Below are positions 20,749-28,393 of a stretch of DNA of 29,670 nt, piece after piece. This stretch comes from a virus. The DNA lies in the IMG/VR virus record IMGVR_UViG_3300031245_000006, positions 1 to 29,670 of that record, one strand, 5' to 3'. The position numbers and the translations under genes are program-made. Numbering within the stretch: position 1 is the stretch's first letter; each line of letters opens with the position of its first letter. The notes under the pieces are model-generated. The model was not told the origin of the DNA, searched no databases, and saw only the letters and a program-made list of their open reading frames with translations.

Positions 20749-21909
20749 ATGACGGAAATTGTAATGAACCAGGCGGAACTCGCTGCCGAAATCGCCGCGC
20801 GGCTGCGTGACGAAGTGGCGGCGGCGGTGAAAGCGCAGAGCGTCGGCGTGGCGACCGGCGCGCCCGCTGCGGAAGACGGCGGATCGTTCGGCGACTTCTT
20901 GAAGTGCGTTGCAACCAACGACGTTCAGCGGTTGCGCGCGGTCTACAAGAGCGCAAAAGCGTTGGACGAAACGACCGGCGCGAGCGGCGGGTTTCTGGTG
21001 CCCACTCAGTTCGAGGAGCGTATCCGCGCGGTCGGCGCGCCAATGCTGTTCGACCAACTTGTTGCCGCCGGGCGCGGTCCGTTGATGCTGCGGACGAACG
21101 CAGCAGAGTTGGCGCTGCCGGTGCTGGAGCAAGACCAAGCGCCGAACGTCGAAAGCAGTGCGCTGGTCGGCGGAGTGCGGCTGATCTGGCGCGAACAGAG
21201 CGCAGACGTTCAAGAGAGCGAACCGAAGTTCGAACAGCGCATCTTCCGCCCGCACGCGGCGGACGCCTACGTTGCCGCCTCGACCGAGTTGATCACCGAC
21301 GCGCCGCAGGCGTTGGAAGACACGCTCGTTACGCTGTTCGGGCGCGCCTACGCGGCGCTCAGGGCGCGGGTGATGCTGCGCGGCACCGGCGTCGGTCAGC
21401 CGCGCGGGATTATCGGGCACCCGGCGTCGATCAGCGTCGCACGCTCCACCACCGGCACACAAGTTGAGCGTGACACCGACACCATCCTCGCAATGATCCA
21501 GCGCCTGCTGCCCGGCAGCGCAACCGCCGTCTGGATCGCCCATCCGTTCTGGAGGGCGCGGTTGATGGCGACGCGGCTTGCGGAAACGCTGCTCTATACG
21601 GTCAACGGACAGTCGCTCGTGTACGGCGATACCCTCGCGGGCATACCGATTGCGTACAGCGAGCACCTGCCGGCGGTAACCGGCGCGGGATCGCTCATCC
21701 TCGCCGATCTGTCGTACTACGCGATGGTGGAGCGCGCATCGTTCAGCGTTGCGTTCAGCGAGCACGTGCGGTTTTTGAAACGCCAGTCCGTCTGGCTGTT
21801 CGGTGTGCGGATCGACGGCGCGCCGCTCGTCAACGCGCCGCTGATCCTCGCGGACGGCGCGGGCAACAACACCGTCAGTCCGTTCGTTGAGATCGCGGCT
21901 GGTACGTAA
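20749..21909 (+). CDS. Major capsid protein, HK97 fold, 386 aa
   Basis: TGASGGFLVPTQFEERI marks the start of the mature shell domain; RAYAALRARVMLRGTGVGQPRGIIG and LADLSYYAMVERASFSVAFSEH are typical HK97-family blocks, and the C-terminus ends in FVEIAAGT. Residues before TGASGG (about 75) are the charged, helical scaffold-like delta domain removed by the protease upstream. Two starts are possible: ATG 20749, about 9 bases after AAGGAGGAG, preferred, or ATG 20728 overlapping the protease stop. After the gene lies a long non-coding region with repeat elements. Confidence 0.9.
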   Translation: MTEIVMNQAELAAEIAARLRDEVAAAVKAQSVGVATGAPAAEDGGSFGDFLKCVATNDVQRLRAVYKSAKALDETTGASGGFLVPTQFEERIRAVGAPMLFDQLVAAGRGPLMLRTNAAELALPVLEQDQAPNVESSALVGGVRLIWREQSADVQESEPKFEQRIFRPHAADAYVAASTELITDAPQALEDTLVTLFGRAYAALRARVMLRGTGVGQPRGIIGHPASISVARSTTGTQVERDTDTILAMIQRLLPGSATAVWIAHPFWRARLMATRLAETLLYTVNGQSLVYGDTLAGIPIAYSEHLPAVTGAGSLILADLSYYAMVERASFSVAFSEHVRFLKRQSVWLFGVRIDGAPLVNAPLILADGAGNNTVSPFVEIAAGT

Positions 21910-21918
21910 TAGGCGGGG

Positions 21919-21963
21919 TGTCACAACACTCTATAGAAATAAAAGAAGAACGGGTGTTGTGAC
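21919..21963 (+). repeat. 45-bp palindromic element, copy 9
   Basis: Perfect ends, core CTATAGAAATAAAAGAAG. It begins 10 bases after the capsid stop. ACTGCTGATGACC follows the right end. Confidence 0.92.
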
Positions 21964-22023
21964 ACTGCTGATGACCGGAAGGCGGGGAGTACTCCATTCG
22001 GGTTAGGCGACGGTCGGGCGGAC

Positions 22024-22068
22024 TGTCACAACACAGCATAGAAATAAAAGAAGATGCGGTGTTGTGAC
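22024..22068 (+). repeat. 45-bp palindromic element, copy 10
   Basis: Perfect ends, core GCATAGAAATAAAAGAAG; ACTGCTGATGACC follows the right end exactly as at copy 9. Confidence 0.92.
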
Positions 22069-22118
22069 ACTGCTGATGACCAGCCCGCGCCCGGCGCGGG
22101 CGTCACAACAGTCAAGGC

Positions 22119-22163
22119 TGTCACAACACTCTCTATAAATAAAGAAGAAGCAGGTGTTGTGAC
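22119..22163 (+). repeat. 45-bp palindromic element, copy 11
   Basis: Perfect ends, core CTCTATAAATAAAGAAGAAG. A half-element lies 8 bases upstream of its left end. Confidence 0.92.
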
Positions 22164-22249
22164 GGCGACGGGTTACGGATCAACGGTTGAACAATAGCGG
22201 GCGCTGTCACTACCGGCGTTGTGACGGCGCACGAGAGGAGGAGCATACA

Positions 22250-22666
22250 ATGCTTGTTCAGGAGACCATTCAGCCGCTGTTGCGGTACTTCAGCGCAGGC
22301 GTCACGCAAGATACGAACACACCGGTCGTTAGCATCGCAAACGCTCAGGCGGTGCGGATCGTTGCGCACACCGGAGCCGTAGCAGGGTCGGCGACGCTGC
22401 GGGTGTTCGTAAATAACGTGAACGACATAACCGGCGCGGTTCAAATACCGAGCAAGGCGGTTCCGTTGGCGTCGAACTCGTCTTACGAGATTTTCGTTTC
22501 CGGCGCCGAGGCATACGCAGCGATTGCGCGCGCGGCGTTTCTGTACGTACAAATCGACGTAGTGGAGAACTCGTCTCCGATCGTTCCGATCGCAATCGAA
22601 GTCTCGGCGTTCCCGGGGCGCAGCGTTCCCACGTCGCTGCCGGCGAACTGGACGCGCGTGCTGTGA
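22250..22666 (+). CDS. Head-associated accessory protein, 138 aa
   Basis: ATG 22250 follows GAGAGGAGGAG. The protein is beta-rich (TPVVSIANAQAVRIVAHTGAV, SATLRVFVNNVNDITGAVQI, FLYVQIDVVENSSPIVPIAIEV) without cysteines or charged clusters, and ends in SLPANWTRVL. Its position directly after the capsid gene and its beta-sandwich-like pattern suggest a head decoration or fibre-like protein. I do not recognise a named family. Confidence 0.65.
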   Translation: MLVQETIQPLLRYFSAGVTQDTNTPVVSIANAQAVRIVAHTGAVAGSATLRVFVNNVNDITGAVQIPSKAVPLASNSSYEIFVSGAEAYAAIARAAFLYVQIDVVENSSPIVPIAIEVSAFPGRSVPTSLPANWTRVL

Positions 22667-22674
22667 GGTAAACG

Positions 22675-23247
22675 GTGTACGCAACGCCGGCGCAACTCAA
22701 AACGTATCTCGGCGTCACATCAGCGTCTGATGACGCGCTGCTGACCGATCTGCTCGTGCGCGCTACGTCGATGATTGAGCAGATGACGCGCAAAACGTTT
22801 GCTGCGCCAACGGCGACATCCCGGACGTTCGGGCGCGAACTGATGCTGTGGGACGGACTGCTGAAGCGGGATTATCTGCTGTTGCCGTCGGGCGTCTACG
22901 TCGCATTGCTGGTCAGTGCGACCGACGGCGACAACGCAGCGATCCCGCCGACGGAGATCGACACGCACCCGCCCGACGCGCCGTATACGGTGCTGGCGCG
23001 GCGTGACAAGCGCTGGTGCGGCGCGTCGCAGCAGGCGACGATCACCGCGCGCTGGGGGTACAGCATCACCCCGCCCGCGGATATTGTCCACGCGACAATC
23101 CGGCTCGCCGCGTGGCTGTACCGGCAGCGTGGGACGGCGAACGACCCGGATCGCCCGACGGTGGCGGACGGCGGGTTAGTGCTGCTGCCGTCGGCGCTGC
23201 CCGACGACGTTCGTTCAGTATTGGAGCGCTACCGCGATGTCGTATAG
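22675..23247 (+). CDS. Head-tail connector protein, gp6-like, 190 aa
   Basis: YATPAQLKTYLGVTSASDDALLTDLLVRATSMIEQMTRKTF is the classic N-terminal helix pair of the phage gp6-like connector family. Next come strands, then PPADIVHATIRLAAWLYRQRG, the family's second helical block. It forms the ring that joins portal and tail. GTG 22675 with GAGG upstream, 8 bases after the previous stop; overlaps the next gene by 11 bases. Confidence 0.85.
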   Translation: MYATPAQLKTYLGVTSASDDALLTDLLVRATSMIEQMTRKTFAAPTATSRTFGRELMLWDGLLKRDYLLLPSGVYVALLVSATDGDNAAIPPTEIDTHPPDAPYTVLARRDKRWCGASQQATITARWGYSITPPADIVHATIRLAAWLYRQRGTANDPDRPTVADGGLVLLPSALPDDVRSVLERYRDVV

Positions 23248-23698
23248 TTCCGTTATCGACATCATCGAACTGCTGGCGGGACTGGCGGTGCAGTACAACA
23301 GCGCCGTCGTACCCGTCCGGCGACTGACGACACAGCCGAACTGGTCAGACGCCGCGCAGTTGCCGGTGCGGATTATTCCGACGCTCGGCGGACTGCGGCT
23401 GATCGAGGGCGGGGTGTACACCCCCACGCGCGCGACGCGGGCGGTGTGGGAGATCGATGATCTGCTGCTGGTGCGCGATGTCGGGATGGGGCGCGGTGTT
23501 GCGGATACGGCGGCGGCGCTGGTTGACTATATCGAAGACTACGTTGCGCGACTGCGGTTCGCGTGGCTCGCGCGCGGCGACGTGCAATTACTCAACGTGA
23601 GCGGAATAATCGACGTTATTCGGTACGGCGAGCGGGCGTATGAGGGCGTTGCGATGACGACGAGGTTCGCACATCTCGTACGCGCGCCGTCGAGTTAG
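23237..23698 (+). CDS. Probable tail-completion or neck protein, 153 aa
   Basis: ATG 23237 overlaps the connector gene. N-terminal helix SVIDIIELLAGLAVQYN, then strands (PVRIIPTLGGLRL, TRAVWEIDDLLLVRDVG), then a helix VADTAAALVDYIEDYVARL. The arrangement resembles head-tail joining proteins such as the lambda gpU-like group, and the position between connector and tail tube supports it. Family identity is not firm. Confidence 0.6.
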   Translation: MSYSSVIDIIELLAGLAVQYNSAVVPVRRLTTQPNWSDAAQLPVRIIPTLGGLRLIEGGVYTPTRATRAVWEIDDLLLVRDVGMGRGVADTAAALVDYIEDYVARLRFAWLARGDVQLLNVSGIIDVIRYGERAYEGVAMTTRFAHLVRAPSS

Positions 23699-23709
23699 GA
23701 GGGTAGGAG

Positions 23710-24228
23710 ATGTCGCACTCTGGAGTTCTTGCCGGGCTGTACGCCGGTAATTTCGCGGTCGAGATTTCGACCGATGCTACGACCTGGACGGCAGTATCTA
23801 ATGCAACGGTGAAGGTAGACGACGTTGAACTGAACCGACCTTCCGGTGAGGCGTATGTCGGCGGATCAAGCGACTACGCGACGATCACTGTCGGCAAGCG
23901 AGAGCCGGTTGAACTTACACTGACGTTTCTCTACAACGAAGCGGCGAACTCTGCCGCGAACACCATCTTTGACCGGTTCCAAAGCGCCACGCCGACCCTC
24001 GGCGTGCGCTGGTCGCCGCGCGGGCTGGTCGGCAGCGCCCGCGCGTATGGAACGAGCAATGATGGCGGGACAACGTTTGGATTGGGGGTGATTACCGGCG
24101 TGACGCTCAGCGCGCTCGATCCGAGCGACGCCGAACCCTACGTTGCGATGGTGACGGTGCGAACGCCGTCAATCCGCCAGTACACGCTCGCTGCGAGCGA
24201 CCCGACCAACCTCAATCCGGCGTCGTAA
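23710..24228 (+). CDS. Major tail tube protein, 172 aa
   Basis: ATG 23710 follows AGGAGGGTAGGAG. NFAVEISTDATTWTAVSNATVKVDDVELNRPSGEAYVG, then VELTLTFLYNE and a C-terminal VAMVTVRTPSIRQYTLA are the beta-rich blocks expected of a siphophage tail-tube protein, and FGLGVITGVTLSALDPSDAEP fits the family's second sheet. It polymerises around the tape measure. It lies at the expected place before the chaperone genes. Confidence 0.75.
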   Translation: MSHSGVLAGLYAGNFAVEISTDATTWTAVSNATVKVDDVELNRPSGEAYVGGSSDYATITVGKREPVELTLTFLYNEAANSAANTIFDRFQSATPTLGVRWSPRGLVGSARAYGTSNDGGTTFGLGVITGVTLSALDPSDAEPYVAMVTVRTPSIRQYTLAASDPTNLNPAS

Positions 24229-24240
24229 AAGGAGGATGCT

Positions 24241-24690
24241 ATGACCAAACCGGCAGAGATTTACGACATCGACACTATTCGCGTCGACCGAAGCGCGTTG
24301 ACAATCCGCGACGCCGCAAGCGTGCTCAACAACGAACTGACCGCGCCGGTCGTGGCGCGTTTGGTGAGGAAAGCAATCGGGGATCAGGCGGATCGGTTCC
24401 CGCTGCGCGCGCTGAAGACGGTGTACGAGCGGGTGCTGCCGCAGATTTTCGAGCCGGACGAGGCGGTTCGGTCGCGGGTGGCGGGGCTGGTTCCCGCAGT
24501 CGGCGAGATCACCCTCGGCGAGTATCACGAGTTTCTGGACGCAAGCGAGCGTAAAATTGCGTTCCCGCCGGTCGCGGCAACGCTGCTCATCAAAGCCTAC
24601 GGCGAGGACATTCTGAACGAACCGTATGCCGCCGCCGCGCTGTTGCTCAAAAAGATTTTTGACAGCATCGGCGATGAGGGAAACGAGTGA
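24241..24690 (+). CDS. Tail assembly chaperone-like protein, 149 aa
   Basis: ATG 24241 after AAAGGAGG. The protein is helical with VLNNELTAPVVARLVRKAIGDQ and FPPVAATLLIKAYGEDILNEPYAAAALLL. Its place between tail tube and tape measure and its size fit the first tail assembly chaperone (lambda G position). Family homology is not directly recognised. In lambda a -1 slip makes a longer product, but here the -1 frame meets a stop (660-662 of 24xxx) right after the AAAAAG run, so slippage is not supported. Confidence 0.65.
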   Translation: MTKPAEIYDIDTIRVDRSALTIRDAASVLNNELTAPVVARLVRKAIGDQADRFPLRALKTVYERVLPQIFEPDEAVRSRVAGLVPAVGEITLGEYHEFLDASERKIAFPPVAATLLIKAYGEDILNEPYAAAALLLKKIFDSIGDEGNE

Positions 24691-24899
24691 TGCGGGCGAC
24701 GGCGCTGGGTCTGTTCGACCTCGCGCCGTTGCCCGCCGCGTACACTGAGTTGGTGTTATGTCGGGACATCTACCACTGCCCGCCGGACGCGCTTGACCGG
24801 CAACCGCTCCGGCGCGTGGCGCAGCATCTCGCCGCGCTGCGCGCGGAACGGCGGTATCAGGCGATTACGACGGAGCATCAGCGGAAGAAGCGCCGATGA
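24690..24899 (+). CDS. Second tail assembly chaperone-like protein, 69 aa
   Basis: ATG 24690 shares its A with the previous stop (TGATG), so it is probably made by reinitiation. The sequence LFDLAPLPAAYTELVLCRDIYHCPPDALDRQPLRRVAQHLAAL ends in a basic tail (EHQRKKRR). In siphophages the small product that precedes the tape measure (lambda T position) is similar in size and often expressed by frameshift; here it looks like an independent gene. Overlaps the tape measure start by 4 bases (ATGA). Confidence 0.65.
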   Translation: MRATALGLFDLAPLPAAYTELVLCRDIYHCPPDALDRQPLRRVAQHLAALRAERRYQAITTEHQRKKRR

Positions 24900-27163
24900 G
24901 CGATGTCGTCATCAAACTGAGCGCAGTTGACGCTGCAAGCGGCGTGCTGGAGCGCGTCGCCCAGAATGTTCGCGGCGTCGGGCAAGCCGCAAGCGCGCAG
25001 CACGGCGCGTTCGGCGCGCTGGAGCAGGTGGCGGTCGGCGCGCTGCGGCAAATCGGCGCGGCGGCGGTCAATCTGGCTGCAACCGGAGTTGCAGCCCTCG
25101 GAAACCAACTGCGTTCCAGTATCGACGTTGCCGCGAACTTCGAAAGTGCGCTCTTCAAGTTTCAAGCCGTCGCGGGCGACTCGCTGACGAAGGCAGGGCT
25201 GTCGTTTGACGATGTGAAGGCGAAGGCGCTTGAACTCGGCTCGTCAACGCAATTCAGCGCGCAACAAGCGCTGGACGCGATGACGGAGTTAGTCAAAGGC
25301 GGCGTCAACGTCAAAGATGTGCTGGGCGGCGCGACGGATGCGACTCTTGCGCTTGCGGCGGCGGCGCAACTCAACCTCGCCAACGCCGCCACAATCGTTG
25401 CGAAGCAGTTGGGCGTCTGGGGCGATACCGGCGTGACCGCCGCGAACGTCGCCGATCTCCTCGCGTCCGCCGCGAACGCGAGTACGGTGGACGTTGAGGA
25501 ACTCGCGCTCGGTCTGGCGAACGTCGGCGGCAGCGCAAAAGTCGCCGGGTTGTCATTTCAGGAAACCGTCCAGACGATGGCGCTCATCGCGCCCTCGTTC
25601 AGCAGCGCCGCAGATGCCGGTACGTCGCTCAAAACATTCCTTCAGCGCTTGATCCCGACGACAAAAGATGCAACGCGGATGATGGTCGAGTTGGGGCTGG
25701 CAACGGAAGACGGGAAGTCGAAATTTTTCGACGCGAAAGGCAACTTTATCGGGATGGAGGCGGCGGCTCGGTTGTTGCACGACGCAACGAAAAACCTCAG
25801 CGAGGAGCAGAAATTTCTCGCATTGAACACCATCTTCGGAACCGACGCAATCCGCGCGGCTGCTGCAATCGCGGGCGCGGGCGCTTCCGGCTACAACGAG
25901 ATGGGTCAAGCGATGAAAGACGCCGGAGGCGCGGCGCAGGCGGCGGCGATAATGCAGCAAGGATATAAGTTCACGTTGGATCAGTTCAACGCGGCGGTGG
26001 AGACGCTTCAGATCACCGTCGGCGGCGCGCTGTTGCCGCATCTCACGCAGTTAGTCGCAGTTGCGGCGGAAGGCGTCAATACGTTCACCGCCTGGGCTTC
26101 CGGCATCCTCAGCGCCGCCGATCCCGTCGCGGCGTTGGCGGCGCAGATCGGGCTGGTCGGGGTGACCACCGGCAGCGTGCAGCAGACGGTCGCCGCTGCT
26201 GCGGCTGCGATCTTCGCAGCGTGGGACACGCTGAGCGCCGCGCTTGCGCCGTCGGCGCAAACTGCGTGGGACGCGGTGCAGTCTACGGTGCAGACCGCGC
26301 TTGCCGCAGTGCAGCAAGCAGTGTCGTTTGCGACTGCGTTGGTGGTGCGTATCTGGAACGCCCACGGCGCGGATATCCTCGCGTTTGCGCGAAAGACGTG
26401 GGACGGGGTGATGAGCGTCGTCACCGCTGCCGCGCGGTTCGTTCAAGCCGCGATTGAAGCGTTGGTCGCGGCGGCGCAGTGGGTGTGGCGCAATTTCGGA
26501 AACGAGATCACCGCCGTCGCGCGGTTCGCGTGGAACCTCATCAAAACACTGACCGAAACCGCACTCGCCGTACTGCGTGGACTGTTCGAGGCGGGAACCG
26601 CAGCGCTGCGCGGCGACTGGAGCGCGGCGTGGGAGGCGATCAAGCGCGTCGCCGAAGCGTTGTGGAACGGGATACGCACATCTGCCGAACATCTGATGAA
26701 CACGCTATCGTCGCTGTTTCAGTCGCTGTACCCGCGTCTCGAAGAGGCGTTCCGTCACGCGATTGCGGGCGCGGCGTCGCTCGGCGCGGCGCTGATCGAC
26801 GGAATACGCAGCGGTGTGGAGAGCGCGGCGCGTTGGTTGGCGGATGCAGCGGCGAGAGCAGCGGCAGAGGCGCTTGACGCGGCGAAGCGGGCGCTCGGTA
26901 TTCACTCGCCGTCGCGCGTCGCGGCGCGCGAGGTCGGCGTACCGCTCGCCGAAGGTATTCTGCGGGGATTGACCGAGGGGTTAGCGCCGCTGCCGCTGCT
27001 CACGCGCGACGCGGTGACGCAACCGCCTCCGGCGTCGGCAACGGTCAACGTCGGCGGCATTACCGTCAACGCTGCGCCGGGAATGGACGAGCGGCGGGTT
27101 GCAACTCTGGTACGCAGCGAGATCGATAACCTCACGCGGTTAGCGCGTTTCGGGAGGGTGTGA
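24896..27163 (+). CDS. Tail tape measure protein, 755 aa
   Basis: Residues about 85-330 match the phage minor-tail TMP core (PhageMin_Tail/TIGR01760): AANFESALFKFQAVAG, FSAQQALDAMTELVKGGVN, DLLASAANASTVDVEELALGLANVG and AGTSLKTFLQRLIP. Long alanine-rich helices follow. The C-terminus ALGIHSPSRVAAREVGVPLAEGI is the conserved end block of such proteins. It sets tail length and helps DNA ejection. At 755 residues the tail should be fairly short. The start ATG 24896 overlaps the preceding stop. Confidence 0.9.
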   Translation: MSDVVIKLSAVDAASGVLERVAQNVRGVGQAASAQHGAFGALEQVAVGALRQIGAAAVNLAATGVAALGNQLRSSIDVAANFESALFKFQAVAGDSLTKAGLSFDDVKAKALELGSSTQFSAQQALDAMTELVKGGVNVKDVLGGATDATLALAAAAQLNLANAATIVAKQLGVWGDTGVTAANVADLLASAANASTVDVEELALGLANVGGSAKVAGLSFQETVQTMALIAPSFSSAADAGTSLKTFLQRLIPTTKDATRMMVELGLATEDGKSKFFDAKGNFIGMEAAARLLHDATKNLSEEQKFLALNTIFGTDAIRAAAAIAGAGASGYNEMGQAMKDAGGAAQAAAIMQQGYKFTLDQFNAAVETLQITVGGALLPHLTQLVAVAAEGVNTFTAWASGILSAADPVAALAAQIGLVGVTTGSVQQTVAAAAAAIFAAWDTLSAALAPSAQTAWDAVQSTVQTALAAVQQAVSFATALVVRIWNAHGADILAFARKTWDGVMSVVTAAARFVQAAIEALVAAAQWVWRNFGNEITAVARFAWNLIKTLTETALAVLRGLFEAGTAALRGDWSAAWEAIKRVAEALWNGIRTSAEHLMNTLSSLFQSLYPRLEEAFRHAIAGAASLGAALIDGIRSGVESAARWLADAAARAAAEALDAAKRALGIHSPSRVAAREVGVPLAEGILRGLTEGLAPLPLLTRDAVTQPPPASATVNVGGITVNAAPGMDERRVATLVRSEIDNLTRLARFGRV

Positions 27164-28383
27164 TGAGAATACGGAAGATCGGAACGCTTGTGTTCAACGC
27201 GGATACGAACATCATCGTTGACGCAACTAATCAAGACGCGCCCGGCGTCGGGTTCAACGCGAATGCGCTTTTTGACCCGCAACCGTTTACGGCGGAAATT
27301 GCGTTCCGGCGCGCAACGCGCCAGGGCGCACTCGGCGCAGTGAACGCGCTTGCGCGCGAACTGTACAGTTACGCGCAGCGACGGCGAGACAACCTTCCCG
27401 CAGTTGCGGGCGGCGCGGAAGTGATCATCGACGACGCAAGCGGCAGTGCAACGCTGGCAGCGCACCTTCGTGACGCAGCCGTCACTCTGTCGAGCGTCGA
27501 GACGACCGCAACCGGCGTGATCGCGCGGGTGCGGGTGACGGGAACGCTGGTCGCTCCGTTTCTCAGTACTACGAGTTTGCTGAATTCATTTTCGTCACTG
27601 CGACCATACGAACGTCGAACTATATCGCTGCCGGGATTAGGCGATGAATATCTTTACAAAAACGGATTTTATTGTTTCATCTCGAATATGCCGGGTCTCT
27701 ACAATGCGCTGTTTGCAGCCGAGGAGCGGGAGAGCGCAACAGGGGGAAGCCGTATCCAGGCGATCAATACAACGTCGGTTTCAAGCGGGATTACGACGGA
27801 GACGTGGAACGCAAACTGGGCGACGTTGACGCGCGCGCGGTTCTCGTCTGCGACGAGCGGAACGATCACCTACCCCATCTCCACGACCATCCCGGCAGAC
27901 GTATACCGCCTGTTCATCGAGATTTTCTGTCCAACCACACCGGCGGCAAATGCGCGTTATCTCATCGGTTGGGAAGGACAGCCGCAGATTGCGGAAACGA
28001 TAACGGCAGGTCGCTCGTGGTATATGCCCGCGCTCATTACCCGCGACGGCGCACCGATCACGGTGACCCTCGAAGTCCAGAACGTACCGAGCAACACGCT
28101 GGTAATGCCGCTCATCCTCATCCCATCCGACGGCGTTTCCGTCTGGAACATCGTCACGCCGCCGACGCTCATCGTGTTTCATATGTATGACCCGCAATAC
28201 GCCCTTCCGCGCCCTTTCCGAACTATTCCGATCGGAACGATTTACGGCGCGCCGGGGTTTGTTTCGAGTCGTCACATTACGGTGTTTCTCGGTATGACGA
28301 CGGCAAATCACAACGACCTCACCGGCGCATCCGCCAACTTGGACGTGCGCTCGTATCGAATCGAACCCGCCGCGTTCGCGTGA
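27163..28383 (+). CDS. Tail protein, possibly distal tail/baseplate, 406 aa
   Basis: ATG 27163 overlaps the tape measure stop (TGATG), with GGGAGGG upstream. It begins MRIRKIGTLVFNADTNIIVDATNQDAPG. The N-terminal half is beta-rich, and the C-terminal half, from about residue 140, contains jelly-roll-like strands (TSGTITYPISTTIPADVYRLFIEIFC, PITVTLEVQNVPSNT). By position after the tape measure it corresponds to a distal tail or receptor-binding-platform protein. No named family is recognised. GC content drops around 27560-27720. Confidence 0.65.
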   Translation: MRIRKIGTLVFNADTNIIVDATNQDAPGVGFNANALFDPQPFTAEIAFRRATRQGALGAVNALARELYSYAQRRRDNLPAVAGGAEVIIDDASGSATLAAHLRDAAVTLSSVETTATGVIARVRVTGTLVAPFLSTTSLLNSFSSLRPYERRTISLPGLGDEYLYKNGFYCFISNMPGLYNALFAAEERESATGGSRIQAINTTSVSSGITTETWNANWATLTRARFSSATSGTITYPISTTIPADVYRLFIEIFCPTTPAANARYLIGWEGQPQIAETITAGRSWYMPALITRDGAPITVTLEVQNVPSNTLVMPLILIPSDGVSVWNIVTPPTLIVFHMYDPQYALPRPFRTIPIGTIYGAPGFVSSRHITVFLGMTTANHNDLTGASANLDVRSYRIEPAAFA

Positions 28384-28393
28384 GGAGGCGGCT

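Larger units (their letters stand above)
21910..22249. other. Repeat cluster between capsid and next gene
   Basis: 340 bases with three full palindromic elements (copies 9-11), an isolated half-element GTCACAACA (22102-22110) next to a hairpin CCCGCGC/GCGCGGG (22084-22100), and a short palindrome GTCAC/GTGAC (22206-22224). The segments CTGCTGATGACC after copies 9 and 10 are identical, so part of the cluster was duplicated. I see no credible gene. Confidence 0.8.

Noticed and set aside
20710-21924. Leftward frame of 404 codons opposite the major capsid gene
   Set aside because: Capsid blocks are clear on the plus strand; the reverse frame has no ribosome binding site and biased composition.
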